Shown here piece by piece: positions 51,604 through 60,787 of a DNA stretch of 64,000 nt. Within the stretch, counting starts at the first letter, position 1; every line of letters begins with the position of its first letter. The stretch covers positions 5,146,001-5,210,000 of the forward strand of contig NZ_CP014304.1 in the NCBI RefSeq assembly GCF_001562275.1. Reading direction: 5' to 3'. The stretch comes from Hymenobacter sp. PAMC 26628. Lineage in GTDB: Bacteria > Bacteroidota > Bacteroidia > Cytophagales > Hymenobacteraceae. The notes below the pieces were generated by a model. It was not told the DNA's origin. It did not search any database and worked only from the letters and a program-made list of their open reading frames with translations. The position numbers and the translations under genes are program-made.

Positions 51604-51659
51604 GGGAATAGGTAATTGGGAAAACAGGATAATCGAGGTAGAACAATAGCTGTGGGTAG

Positions 51660-52634
51660 CTAAGCCCGCCGCCAGAAACGAAGCAGTTGCTTCAGGTGGA
51701 AGTCGGTGCGGAATAAAGCGCACTGTCGCGCCACGTCCTGGTCGCCCCACAGCAGGAAGCGGTTAAGTAGCAGCACGTCTACGCCGTAGCGGTCAAAAGG
51801 TAGGTAGTTTTTGCCGGCCTGCACGGTAGCCCCTAGGTGCAGGCCCGCGCCCACGGCCGCCGCCCGCACCGCCGCCGATGCATTGCCGTTGGGGTATGCC
51901 ACGGCACTGGCCGGGGCCCCCACGAGCCGCACCAGTGCCTGCTGGCACGCCGCCAGTTCGTACTTGGCCGCCGCCGGGGCGTAGTTGGTCAGCACGGCGT
52001 GGTGGTGGGTATGGTTGCCGAGGATTACCTCCGGCGCGCGGGCAAATTCCTGCAGCTCGGTGGGCGTGAACGGCCGGTCGAGGTCGCCCACTGGTTGCAG
52101 GGCCCCTGCGCCAAAGTGGTCCACCAAATAGTGGTCGACTTCCGGGTGGCGCAGCTGCTTAAGGTGGGCGTACTCGGCCTGCTGCGCGGCGGGGGGCAGG
52201 GGGTGCCGGTGCCGGTGGCGGTACACCGCGTCCCACCAAAACGCCTGGCCCGCTTCCACGTGGTGGGTGGAAATGAAGAACGTGGCCGGCACGCCGTAGC
52301 GCTGCAAGATGGGCAACGCCAGGCGGTTGTTATAGTAGCCGTCGTCGAAGGTAAGCAGGGCGTACTTGCCCGCGGGGTCGAGGCCGCGCAGCACGTCGGC
52401 CGGCGCAACGAACGTATAGCCGTGCGCCACAAAGTAGGCCACGAATTGCTCGAATACCCGCACGGTGATGCGCTGCTGCGGGTCGACCTCGTGCCGGTTC
52501 ATCGCGGCCTCGTCCTCGAACAATACGTGAAACATGAACGCCAGCAGCGCCGGCCGCTCGGGGCCCGCGGCCAGGCGGGCCAGGGCAAGTCGTTCGTCGA
52601 GGCGGTCGAGGGCACTCCTCCAGGCAAAGGCCAT
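51660..52634 (-). CDS. Polysaccharide deacetylase family protein (CE4/NodB-like)
   Basis: A 324-residue protein (ATG at 52634; a GTG lies one codon earlier). The NodB core shows ALLTFDDGYYNNRLALPILQ near 95 (the D-D pair: base and metal), GVPATFFISTHHVEAGQAFW near 115, HTHHHAVLTNYAPA near 205 (metal H-x-x-x-H type site) and SAVAYPNGNASAAVRAAAVG near 240. There is no signal peptide, which fits WbmS-like cytoplasmic or membrane-associated members as well as leaderless exported ones. It removes acetyl groups from sugars of the polymer or its precursors. Confidence 0.88.
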   Translation of the reverse strand: MAFAWRSALDRLDERLALARLAAGPERPALLAFMFHVLFEDEAAMNRHEVDPQQRITVRVFEQFVAYFVAHGYTFVAPADVLRGLDPAGKYALLTFDDGYYNNRLALPILQRYGVPATFFISTHHVEAGQAFWWDAVYRHRHRHPLPPAAQQAEYAHLKQLRHPEVDHYLVDHFGAGALQPVGDLDRPFTPTELQEFARAPEVILGNHTHHHAVLTNYAPAAAKYELAACQQALVRLVGAPASAVAYPNGNASAAVRAAAVGAGLHLGATVQAGKNYLPFDRYGVDVLLLNRFLLWGDQDVARQCALFRTDFHLKQLLRFWRRA

Positions 52635-52893
52635 CACTGTTTGCGGGGAGCGGTGGAGACGAAAAGCACGTCGTTATGTCGTAAAAGTAAGCCCGTTACC
52701 GGATAATGGCAGCCATTGCCATAGTCGCCTTTCAGGCCTGAGCAGGGTATTGGCTTTCCCAGAACCTCGTCGGCTAATAATTCATACACATTGAATTTTT
52801 CCACTATTTATATGACTATAAAATCGCAATCGTTTGCAGAAAAGTGCAAGTTATATAATTTTGGCTCAAGTGTTTACGAACGAAATAATTGTA

Positions 52894-52901
52894 TATCTTT
52901 G
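52894..52901 (+). promoter_or_regulatory. Bacteroidota -7 box (TATCTTTG) for the large beta-helix gene
   Basis: TATCTTTG is a full match to TAnnTTTG in an AT-rich region, 66 bp before the ATG at 52968. The -33 region (TGTTTAC near 52871) is weak. Confidence 0.55.
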
Positions 52902-52967
52902 CCTCAGGCTTTTTTATGTTTTATAATATTTTTAATTAAATCGGAAATTCACATTTCTGTCACCTTG

Positions 52968-55900
52968 ATGTTAAAAATTGACAAGACCATCGCTGCATCC
53001 TCTCGTAAACGCGCGCTTACAGCCAGTACGAAGGCTTTTTTACTGTTCGCTGCTGCAGGCCTGCCCCTTATTTCGGCGCAGGCCCAAACGGTAACTTACG
53101 CTGATCCAATTGTAATAACCAAAGGTGGTACCTACACCGGCAATTACCGCAGCAACACCTCCGGGCAGCCGGCCGTGCTGGTGAATACCAACGAACCCGT
53201 CGTGCTCGACGGGTGCAGCCTGGCTGGGGCGGGCAACCTGATTCAGGCCGGTGAGGGCGCCAACCTGACCGTGCGCAACTGCCGCGGTCAGGGCCTGGCC
53301 CCGAGCGTGGACAACCAAGCCCCTGGCCGTTTCATCGATTCGTACCGAGCTCAGCGCTTGGTGGTGGAACACAACGAGTTGGTGCAAACCAGCGGCATCG
53401 TGGTGAACCGCTGGAGCGGCACGGGGGGGGGCGGCCAAACCCTGACGGTGCGCTATAACCGGGTGCGCAACATCGACGGGCGCTGGCGCAACGGCGGCAG
53501 CGCCCGCAGCAGCTTCCTGATTTTGAACACGGTGCAACACCTGGCCGGCGTCGACGTGGCCTACAACGAGGTCATCAATGCGCCCAATCAGAGCTTGGTG
53601 GAGGACAATATTAATCTGTACAACAGCTCGGGCACGGCCGACAGCCCGGTGCACGTGCACGACAACTTCGTGCGTGGGGCGTACCCTTTTCCAGCCACCG
53701 ACGGCCAGTTTACGGGTACGGGCCTGACCACCGACGGCGACGCGGGCACCATGGACGGGGCCGCGGCCTACATCGAGGCCGACCACAACCAGTTTGTGAG
53801 TACCTGCAACGCGGCGATGAACATTGCCGCCGGCCACGACGTGTACTACCACGACAACCGCTTAGTAACCAGTGGCCTGCTGCCCGACGGCTCGCGTCTA
53901 CAGGCTACTTACGCCGCCACAGCTGTATTCAACTACTACCAGCAACTGGCGAGCCTGTTTTTCAACAACCGGATCGAGAACAACGTCATCGGCTTCGTGC
54001 GGTGGGGGGCTAACAACCCCTTTCCCGACCGCCAGGACCTGAGCCCGGGCAACTGCGACGCGTGCACCGGTACGGTGCACCTGCCCAACCCCGTGACGCT
54101 GGCCACCGAGGACAACGAAGGGGCCCTATGGGCCCAAAAGCTGCAACAGAACGGCGTAGTGGTGGGGCCCCTGGGCGCCGCTGCCCCGGCCCCGCCGGTG
54201 GTAGTGGCCACCGGCCAGGTCGTTAACCCCGGTTTTGAAGCAGACGGCGCCGCCTCTGGCTCGCCCACCGGCTGGCAAACCGGCGCCGGCTCCGACGCCA
54301 AATCCATTTACACCGAATCGTTCGCCGGGGCCCACACGGGCACTTACCACGCCACTCATTACCGCTATTCAGCTTACGAAGTGTACACGTACCAAGTAGT
54401 CAGTGGTTTGCCGAGCGGCACTTATGCTTTCAGCGCTTGGGTGAAAAGCAGCGGGGGCCAAACCGCCGCCCAGATGCGGGCCAGCAACTACGGGGGGCCT
54501 GTGCTGACCGCTGATATTGCCGCTACCCCCGGGGGCGAAAAGGCCGCCGGCTGGGTGCTGCTCACCGTGGCCAATGTTGCGGTGACCAACGGCCGGTGCG
54601 AAATAGGTTTTTACTCCAAAGCCGATGCCAACCAAGCCATCTATTTTGACGATGTGACGCTGGCACCCCAATCAGCCGCCGCGCCCAACCTCGCGCCCAC
54701 CGTGGCCCTGAGCGCCCCCTCCGCCCTCACGCTGGGCCAAGCCGTCGCCCTGAGCGCCACGGCCGCTGATACCGACGGCACGGTAGTCAAAGTAGAATTC
54801 TACAACGGCGCCACCAAGCTGGGCGAAGCTACCGCAGCCCCCTACCAGCTGAGCTGGACGCCCGCAGCTGCCGGCACGTACACGCTGACCGCCGTGGCAA
54901 CCGACAATGCTGCGGCCAGTACCACTTCGGCTACCGTGTCGGTGGCCGTGGCTGCCCCAGCGCCGGCGCCGGTTGGTGCTGGCACCAACTTGGTGGCCAA
55001 CCCGGGCTTTGAGGCCGGCGGCTTGCCCGTGGGGGCCCCTGCCGGCTGGCAAACCGCCACCGGTGCGAGTACCAACGACAACGCCGATTACACCGAAGCT
55101 TACCCGGGGCCCCACGCGGGCTTGTACCACGGTACCCACTACCGCCCAGACAAATACGAAGTATATACTTATCAAACGATCAGCAACTTGCCAGCCGGTA
55201 CCTATACGCTGCGGGCATGGGTGAAGAGTAGCGGCGGCCAACCCCGCGCCGAAATGCGCGCTAGCAACTACGGCGGCGACATGCGCGTGGCCAACCTCGG
55301 CACCAGCATGAGCGGCTGGACGCTAGTCCAAATTCCGAACATCAGCGTAGTAAGCGGTCGGGCCGAAATTGGCTTCTACTCCAAGGCCAGCGGCGGACAG
55401 TGGTTGTATTTCGACGACGTGGAATTTGTGCTCCAACCCACCGCGACCGGGGCCAACACCGTGATAAACGCCAGCTTCGACGACGACCTCCTGCCGCGGT
55501 GGGACCCTCGCCAGTGGACCACCCAGGCCTTTGGCGCTACCCGGATATTTGCCAGCTACATCGAGGCGTACCCAGGGGCCCACTCGGGCCTATACCACGG
55601 CACCCATTACCGCCCCGAGGCATACGAGGTTTATACCTATCAAACGATTAGCAACCTGGCGGCTGGTACTTACGCGCTACGGGCGTGGGTGAAGAGCAGC
55701 GGCGGCCAAACTACCGTCCAAATGAGGGCCAGCAACTACGGTGGCGATTTAGTGAGCGCGGCCGTTCCGGATACCCCCGACGGGCAGTGGGTTCAAATCA
55801 CCTTGCCGAACATCACCGTGAGCAACGGCCAGTGCGAAATTGGCTTCTACTCCAAGGCCAGCGGTGGGCAGTCGTTCTACTACGACGACGTAGAGTTGGT

Positions 55901-56216
55901 GCTGCAAAGCGGAGCATCAGCGGCGGCCGGTGCAACGGCCAGTGCAGCCGCTATTGCTCTCGCCGCGGGCTCTACGCTCTTCCCCAACCCGGCTGACGAC
56001 CAAGTTACAGTGTCCGTAAATTTTCTGCAATCCACTGCCGTTACGTTGGTAGTGACCGACATGCAGGGCGCCCCCATAGCGCGGTCGCAGCAGCAGGCCA
56101 CGGCCGGCGACAACCAGTTTGTGCTCGATACCAGAAACTTGCCTAGCGGCATCTACGCCCTGCAAATTCAGAGCAGCCAGCCCACGCTCGTGGAGCGCCT
56201 AGAGGTGCGGCACTAG
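52968..56216 (+). CDS. Large secreted beta-helix protein with carbohydrate-binding repeats and T9SS type A sorting domain
   Basis: A 1082-residue protein started at ATG 52968, after its promoter. Signal peptide to about 39 (FLLFAAAGLPLISAQAQT). Beta-helix, residues 44-400, homologous to the protein at 47913 (VVLDGCSLAGAGNLIQAGEG, GQSLVED-like NAPNQSLVEDNINLYNSSGT). Three related domains follow near 418, 677 and 833, each with an EVYTYQ-x-I/V-S-N/G-L core, then AWVKSSGGQ, RASNYGG and IGFYSKA..YFDDV, the layout of galactose-binding-like carbohydrate modules. A bacterial Ig domain lies near 577-662 (PTVALSAPSALTLGQAVALS). The C-terminus is a T9SS type A domain (LFPNPADDQVTVSVNFLQST, LPSGIYALQIQS). 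It is probably a cell-surface polysaccharide-binding or -degrading protein. Confidence 0.92.
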   Translation: MLKIDKTIAASSRKRALTASTKAFLLFAAAGLPLISAQAQTVTYADPIVITKGGTYTGNYRSNTSGQPAVLVNTNEPVVLDGCSLAGAGNLIQAGEGANLTVRNCRGQGLAPSVDNQAPGRFIDSYRAQRLVVEHNELVQTSGIVVNRWSGTGGGGQTLTVRYNRVRNIDGRWRNGGSARSSFLILNTVQHLAGVDVAYNEVINAPNQSLVEDNINLYNSSGTADSPVHVHDNFVRGAYPFPATDGQFTGTGLTTDGDAGTMDGAAAYIEADHNQFVSTCNAAMNIAAGHDVYYHDNRLVTSGLLPDGSRLQATYAATAVFNYYQQLASLFFNNRIENNVIGFVRWGANNPFPDRQDLSPGNCDACTGTVHLPNPVTLATEDNEGALWAQKLQQNGVVVGPLGAAAPAPPVVVATGQVVNPGFEADGAASGSPTGWQTGAGSDAKSIYTESFAGAHTGTYHATHYRYSAYEVYTYQVVSGLPSGTYAFSAWVKSSGGQTAAQMRASNYGGPVLTADIAATPGGEKAAGWVLLTVANVAVTNGRCEIGFYSKADANQAIYFDDVTLAPQSAAAPNLAPTVALSAPSALTLGQAVALSATAADTDGTVVKVEFYNGATKLGEATAAPYQLSWTPAAAGTYTLTAVATDNAAASTTSATVSVAVAAPAPAPVGAGTNLVANPGFEAGGLPVGAPAGWQTATGASTNDNADYTEAYPGPHAGLYHGTHYRPDKYEVYTYQTISNLPAGTYTLRAWVKSSGGQPRAEMRASNYGGDMRVANLGTSMSGWTLVQIPNISVVSGRAEIGFYSKASGGQWLYFDDVEFVLQPTATGANTVINASFDDDLLPRWDPRQWTTQAFGATRIFASYIEAYPGAHSGLYHGTHYRPEAYEVYTYQTISNLAAGTYALRAWVKSSGGQTTVQMRASNYGGDLVSAAVPDTPDGQWVQITLPNITVSNGQCEIGFYSKASGGQSFYYDDVELVLQSGASAAAGATASAAAIALAAGSTLFPNPADDQVTVSVNFLQSTAVTLVVTDMQGAPIARSQQQATAGDNQFVLDTRNLPSGIYALQIQSSQPTLVERLEVRH

Positions 56217-56225
56217 GGTACTGAC

Positions 56226-56287
56226 TTTAGAAAGTGGGGGAGGAATTGGGAAACAGCGGTTGCCCAATTCCTCCCCCACTTTCTAAA
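56226..56287. terminator. Bidirectional terminator with 25-bp perfect stem
   Basis: TTTAGAAAGTGGGGGAGGAA (56226-56245) continues to 56250 and is mirrored without mismatch at 56263-56287 around a 12-nt loop. It lies between the convergent beta-helix and WecB-like genes. It is unusually long and perfect for a terminator. Confidence 0.88.
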
Positions 56288-56296
56288 TGTTCAATA

Positions 56297-57043
56297 TCAG
56301 CCCTTGGCCAGCGAAGTGCGGGCCAATAGAAAGAGAAACCGCGAGTTCGTAACGAGGTAGCGCTTCCACAGTCGGCGGGGCTCCAGCCAGAGGCGGTAGG
56401 CCCACTCCAGCCACAGGCGGCGCGCCCACACGGGCAGGCGCTGCTCCATACCTGCGTATACCAGAAAAGCTTGGCCCACGCCCAGCATGCAGGCTTTTAC
56501 CTGGCCGCGGTGCGCAGCCATCCAGCGCTCCTGACGGGGGCAGCCCAGGGCCACGAACAGCAAATCCGGGTCGGCGGCGTTGATGGCAGCCACGTGGGCG
56601 GCTTCTTCGTCGGGGGTGAGGGGCCGGAAGGGCGGGGCGCAGGTGCCCACCAGCCGTAGGGTGGGCAGCTCGCGCTTGGCCCGTACCACAATGGCTTCGA
56701 GCACGTCGTCAGTGGTGCCGTAAAAATACACCGACTGGCCGCGGCGGGCGGCTTCCTCTAGCAGGGCTGGTACCAGGTCCATACCGGCTACGCGCTCCTG
56801 GGGGTGGCCGCCGCGCCACCCGGCCACGCTGGCCACAGGGCCCCCGTCGGGGGTCACGAGGTCGGCCTCGGCTAGCACCTTACGGAAGCTTGGGTCGCGG
56901 TGAGCTTCCACTACCATGTGCACATTGGCGCAGCACACGTAGGCCGAGGTGCGGGCCGCGCCAAGGCGCAGGATGCGGTCCACGAATTCGTCGAAGGGCC
57001 CCGTGGTGATGCCCGAATCAATAACAGTTTGCGTCGATAACAT
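56297..57043 (-). CDS. WecB/TagA/CpsF family glycosyltransferase (GT26)
   Basis: A 248-residue enzyme of typical length. Motifs in order: SAYVCCANVHMVVEAHRDPS near 38, ADLVTPDGGPVASVAGWRGG near 68 (T-P-D-G), PQERVAGMDLVPALLEEAAR near 90 (R-x-x-G-x-D), SVYFYGTTDDVLEAIVVRAK and LLFVALGCPRQERWMAAHRG near 170 (L-G-x-P-x-Q-E-x-W). GT26 enzymes add N-acetylmannosaminuronic acid, N-acetylmannosamine or glucose to lipid-linked acceptors, so this probably adds the second sugar after WcaJ. It is 42 bp downstream of the WcaJ-like gene and co-directional. Confidence 0.93.
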   Translation of the reverse strand: MLSTQTVIDSGITTGPFDEFVDRILRLGAARTSAYVCCANVHMVVEAHRDPSFRKVLAEADLVTPDGGPVASVAGWRGGHPQERVAGMDLVPALLEEAARRGQSVYFYGTTDDVLEAIVVRAKRELPTLRLVGTCAPPFRPLTPDEEAAHVAAINAADPDLLFVALGCPRQERWMAAHRGQVKACMLGVGQAFLVYAGMEQRLPVWARRLWLEWAYRLWLEPRRLWKRYLVTNSRFLFLLARTSLAKG

Positions 57044-57085
57044 AGGTGCTAAGGTAAGGGCAAGGCTGCCGGCGAGCTTAAAGAA

Positions 57086-58483
57086 TTAATAAGCATTCTT
57101 CTCGCCGGCTACCATGTTCCACACCGTTTTGCCGATGATTTTCACATCAAGCAGCAACGACCAGTTCTCCACGTATTCTAGGTCGTATTCCACACGCTTC
57201 TCCATGGCGCCCGCGGCGCGGGTTTCGCCGCGGTGGCCGTTCACCTGGGCGTGGCCCGTTATGCCGGGCGTTACAGCGTGGCGCTGGGCATAGGTGTGGA
57301 TGTGCTTGGAGTACTCTTCCAGCTGCGACACCATATTGGGCCGGGGCCCCACCACCGACATGTGGCCGAGCCACACGTTGAAGAACTGCGGAATTTCGTC
57401 GAGGCTCGACGAGCGCAGGAAGCGGCCCACCCGCGTCACGCGGGCGTCGCCCTTGGTGGCTTGCAACTCAGTGCCGCTCAGGTCGGTGCGCATCGTGCGA
57501 AGCTTATAGCACGGAAACAGCTTGTTGCGCTTGCCGGGTCGCATCTGTTTGAAGAACACGGGGCCCGGCGAATCCAGCTTGATGAACAGCGCCAGGATGG
57601 GCAGTAAAATCGGGAAGATGCCCACGATTACCAAGCCCGAAAACACGAGGTCGAACCCGCGCTTGGCAATCTGATTGGTGCGGAAGGCCAGTGGGTGGCG
57701 GCGCACCGTGAGGATGGGGCCCCGGCCGTGGTAGTGTACGTCCACGCCCTTGTGCAGCGTCCCTTCAAAGTCGGGCACGATGCGGAAGGCCATGAAGTGG
57801 TCATCAGCAAAAGCCGACAATTCTGAAATCAGGTCAGACTGGTTGAGGGGCAGAGCAAAGTACATCTCATCGACTTGTTCCCGCTCGCAGAATTCCTTGA
57901 GGTCGGCCAGCCCGCCGCGCACCAGCGGCTGGAGGTCGGCCGCTACTGGCTCGTCGGCAAAAAAACCCAGGAACTGGTTGGCCACCGGATCGTGCAGCGT
58001 TAGAAACTGGTACATCTCGCGGCCGCTGCGGCTGGCGCCCACGATCACGAAGCGGCTGTGGGGCCGGGCCAGCCGGTAGCGGTAGGTACGGTAGAAGAAC
58101 GCCACCAGCAAGCGTCCGCTCACCACGGCCGCGCCCGCCACGCTGTACAGCAACAAGATGTAGCGAATGGGCAGCAGCCGTACCCGCAGCAGCAAAATGC
58201 CTGCCGTGAGCACCACTGCGTGGATAAGAAAGGCCAGCACCAGGGCCCAAAATTTCTCCAAGTACGTAGTGAGCCGGTCCAGGGAAGTAGGGTTGGTGAC
58301 TTGGCCCGCCACAATCCACCACAACAGGGCAAAAACGGCAAAAAATAGCGGGTAATCACCGCTAAATTGCCAGTCGCCACGGTGGTAGAATTCAATAAAG
58401 CGGAAAGCCCCAAAAATAATCAAGACATCAGCAGCCAGCAGAATCATCTGGTTGACATGCGTGCGGCGTTCATAAAGTATCAT
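57086..58483 (-). CDS. Undecaprenyl-phosphate sugar-1-phosphate transferase (WcaJ-like priming enzyme)
   Basis: A 465-residue polyprenyl-phosphate hexose-1-phosphate transferase that starts the repeat unit on undecaprenyl phosphate. The N-terminal half has four membrane segments (MILLAADVLIIFGAFRFIEF, FWALVLAFLIHAVVLTAGIL) and a Rossmann-like CoA-binding domain (RFVIVGASRSGREMYQFL). The C-terminal catalytic domain has KRGFDLVFSGLVIVGIFPIL, LDSPGPVFFKQMRPGKRNKL, YKLRTMRTD, RFLRSSSLDEIPQFFNVWLG (catalytic D-E) and MSVVGPRPNMVSQ. It is probably the first committed enzyme of the locus, and glucose-1-phosphate is the usual substrate. Confidence 0.94.
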   Translation of the reverse strand: MILYERRTHVNQMILLAADVLIIFGAFRFIEFYHRGDWQFSGDYPLFFAVFALLWWIVAGQVTNPTSLDRLTTYLEKFWALVLAFLIHAVVLTAGILLLRVRLLPIRYILLLYSVAGAAVVSGRLLVAFFYRTYRYRLARPHSRFVIVGASRSGREMYQFLTLHDPVANQFLGFFADEPVAADLQPLVRGGLADLKEFCEREQVDEMYFALPLNQSDLISELSAFADDHFMAFRIVPDFEGTLHKGVDVHYHGRGPILTVRRHPLAFRTNQIAKRGFDLVFSGLVIVGIFPILLPILALFIKLDSPGPVFFKQMRPGKRNKLFPCYKLRTMRTDLSGTELQATKGDARVTRVGRFLRSSSLDEIPQFFNVWLGHMSVVGPRPNMVSQLEEYSKHIHTYAQRHAVTPGITGHAQVNGHRGETRAAGAMEKRVEYDLEYVENWSLLLDVKIIGKTVWNMVAGEKNAY

Positions 58484-58839
58484 GGGCAGGATAAGTAGGC
58501 AGCGTTATATCGATGGTTTCGTGCCCAGTGGCAGTCCATCAGGAGTCTTTTCAGAGGCACATACGGAACTAAGGCACCGTTAGCCTTGGCAATTATGGTT
58601 TAAAACATATCTAATTGTAAATTTTATAAAAACAACCCGTTGCGCACGATTTTTAATTAAAATAATTATATTTAAAAAACAGAATTAATTCCTAGGCTAA
58701 ACTGTATTTTATCGTTTTATGGCAGATTGTAGCGAACTGAGAGCTAATATATAATTTTGTTGATATTAATCCAACAAATTGTTATTATTTAATTTTTAAC
58801 TTTAATTAAAAAAGCCCCTTCCAAAGGCCGTGCCAATAA
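58484..58839. other. AT-rich intergenic region upstream of the WcaJ-like gene
   Basis: About 355 bp, very AT-rich from 58600 to 58815 in contrast to its surroundings. It should hold the wcaJ promoter on the minus strand. A weak TTG / TATGTTTT pair is present near 58600-58635 (minus sense), but no full consensus. No gene is seen. Confidence 0.4.
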
Positions 58840-60504
58840 TTAGTGGGTTAGTTCTACGTTGGGGTAGGGGGCGGCTACTTCCACGGGCACGTTGATGGCC
58901 GTGGGGAAGGCCAGGAAGTGCGCCACGTGCGGCGGCTCGGGGCCCCGGTGGAATTGGCGCACCTGGTCCTCCACCACTTGGTCGTCGCGCGTGAAGCGGT
59001 GGTGCTGGCGCAGGTGTTCGCCCCAGGTGGCCACATAGAAAAATTCGGTGATGCGCGAGGGGTCAGCCAGGTCGGCAAATACGCCGGCGCGCAGGGCCCC
59101 GTCGCGCAGGCGCAGGCGCGAAAGGCGGTTGGCCACCGGCTGGAACGCGGCCCAATCGGCGGGCTCGATGGAATAGGTGATCATTACCACCACGGGGCCG
59201 TCATCGAGGTCGGCGGGACCGTCGGCTACGGGCGGGTCGAGCCAAGGCTCGGCAGGGTCAAGGTTGAGGTTATCGGCGGCCTGGAGCGGGTACGGCACGG
59301 CTAGCAGAACGCTGGCGGCCATCCAGCCGGCGGCCACGCACAGGGCCACCTGCGGGCTGAAGTAGTCGGCCAACTCGCCCCACGCCAAGCTGCCCAGGCT
59401 CATGCCGGCCTGGAACAGCAGCATGTAAATGCTCACCACGCGCGCCTGCACCCACTTCGGCACGTTTAGCTGCACAGTGGTGCTGAAGCTGGTCATGGCC
59501 ATCAGCCAGGCCGTGCCCGACACGAACATGATGGGCCCCAGGATGGCGGTGTTCTCGATGAATGCTAGACTTAGGTTGGTGCCCACGAAGGTGAGCACGC
59601 CCAGCAACACCCGCTGGTTGAGGCTGATGCGCTGCCCCGCCCGGCCCATCAGAAAGGCGCCCGCCACGGCCCCCGCGCCCAGCCACGAGAGCATGACGCC
59701 GTAGTGCCCGGCGCTCAGGTGCAGCTTGCGGGCGATGACCACCGAGAGCAGCGCCCACATGGCGCTGGCTCCGAACCCAAACGCAAACACCCGCACCAGC
59801 ACCGCGTGGATGGGCGGCGCGTAGTGCACGTAGCGCATGCCCGCCCGCAGGGCCCCCAGGAAGTGCTCGGTGGGGCCCTGGCTTTCCTCGGCGTCGCGCT
59901 TCCAGAAGTAGATGACGGCGAACGTGCCTAAAAACGATACCCCGTTGAGCATGAACACCCAACCCGGCGAGTAGTAGGCGATGACCAGCCCGCCCAGCGC
60001 CGGCCCGATGGCCCGGGCAATGTTGTTGCTCACGCCGTTCAGCGTGATGGCGAAGGGTAGCACCGGGCGCGGCACCAGCTCAGTGGTCACCGTTTGCCAC
60101 ACCGGGCCGTTCAGGGCCGAACCCATGCCCAGCAGAAACGTGAAGCCCAGCACCCCAAAGGCCGACACCTGCCCACCCAGCGTAAGGGCCCCCAAGATGG
60201 TGGCCACCACCGCCATAAAGCCCTGCGTGCCCAGCAGCAGCTTGCGCCGGTCCGCCAAGTCGGCCAGGGCCCCGCCGGGCAGGCTCAGCAAAAAGGCGGG
60301 GAGGCTGGTGGCGGTTTGCATTAACGCCACGAGCAGGGCCGAGGTCGTGAGCGTCGTTACGAGCCACACGCCGGCCACGTTCTGCATCCAGGTGCCCACG
60401 TTGGACGCGAGCGAGGCAATCCACACGGCCCGGAACACGTGGTAGGCCAGGGGGCTCCACATGGTGGCCCGGGCGGCTGGGGCAGGGGTGAGGGAAGGAG
60501 TCAT
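58840..60504 (-). CDS. MFS exporter fused to an antibiotic-biosynthesis-monooxygenase-like domain
   Basis: A 554-residue protein from ATG 60504. Residues 20-400 form an MFS transporter of the EntS-like MFS_3 group with twelve membrane segments (WIASLASNVGTWMQNVAGVW, GGALADLADRRKLLLGTQGF with the G-x-x-x-D-R-x-x-R/K loop motif, MGSALNGPVWQTVTTELVPR). Residues 440-540 form a small dimeric alpha/beta barrel (VVMITYSIEPADWAAFQPVA, LRDGALRAGVFADLADPSRI, WGEHLRQHHRFTRDDQ). This fusion is known in MFS_3 proteins. It probably exports a small organic compound. Substrate unknown. It is not linked to the polysaccharide genes. Confidence 0.9.
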   Translation of the reverse strand: MTPSLTPAPAARATMWSPLAYHVFRAVWIASLASNVGTWMQNVAGVWLVTTLTTSALLVALMQTATSLPAFLLSLPGGALADLADRRKLLLGTQGFMAVVATILGALTLGGQVSAFGVLGFTFLLGMGSALNGPVWQTVTTELVPRPVLPFAITLNGVSNNIARAIGPALGGLVIAYYSPGWVFMLNGVSFLGTFAVIYFWKRDAEESQGPTEHFLGALRAGMRYVHYAPPIHAVLVRVFAFGFGASAMWALLSVVIARKLHLSAGHYGVMLSWLGAGAVAGAFLMGRAGQRISLNQRVLLGVLTFVGTNLSLAFIENTAILGPIMFVSGTAWLMAMTSFSTTVQLNVPKWVQARVVSIYMLLFQAGMSLGSLAWGELADYFSPQVALCVAAGWMAASVLLAVPYPLQAADNLNLDPAEPWLDPPVADGPADLDDGPVVVMITYSIEPADWAAFQPVANRLSRLRLRDGALRAGVFADLADPSRITEFFYVATWGEHLRQHHRFTRDDQVVEDQVRQFHRGPEPPHVAHFLAFPTAINVPVEVAAPYPNVELTH

Positions 60505-60757
60505 CAGGGAAATAACAGCGCTCACCGGCTTACGGATGTCGCGCCCCCGGGGTGCGCTAACCGGGTCCCCGGGGCCCCAAGGAGGCTCCCGGGCCGGTAC
60601 TTTGGAAATAATAAACCGGCGAAAAATTGATTAGGCGAAAACCACGCTGTGTAATACTTTAACGCGCAGCACCTTGGCTACCCCACCCGTTGGGGCGGCC
60701 CGGGCGCGCCGGCTAGGGCCCCTAGGGGGCCTGGGCCAACGGTACGCGGGGTAGCAT

Positions 60758-60776
60758 TTATTTGACAATCAAATAA
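60758..60776. promoter_or_regulatory. Operator-like palindrome upstream of gltB
   Basis: TTATTTGACAATCAAATAA is an 8-bp perfect inverted repeat with a 3-bp spacer, 11 bp before the gltB start. It stands out in a GC-rich region and sits where a repressor would block transcription or translation. The regulator is unknown; an Lrp-type or nitrogen regulator is a guess. Confidence 0.5.
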
Positions 60777-60787
60777 CTAAAAATAAA

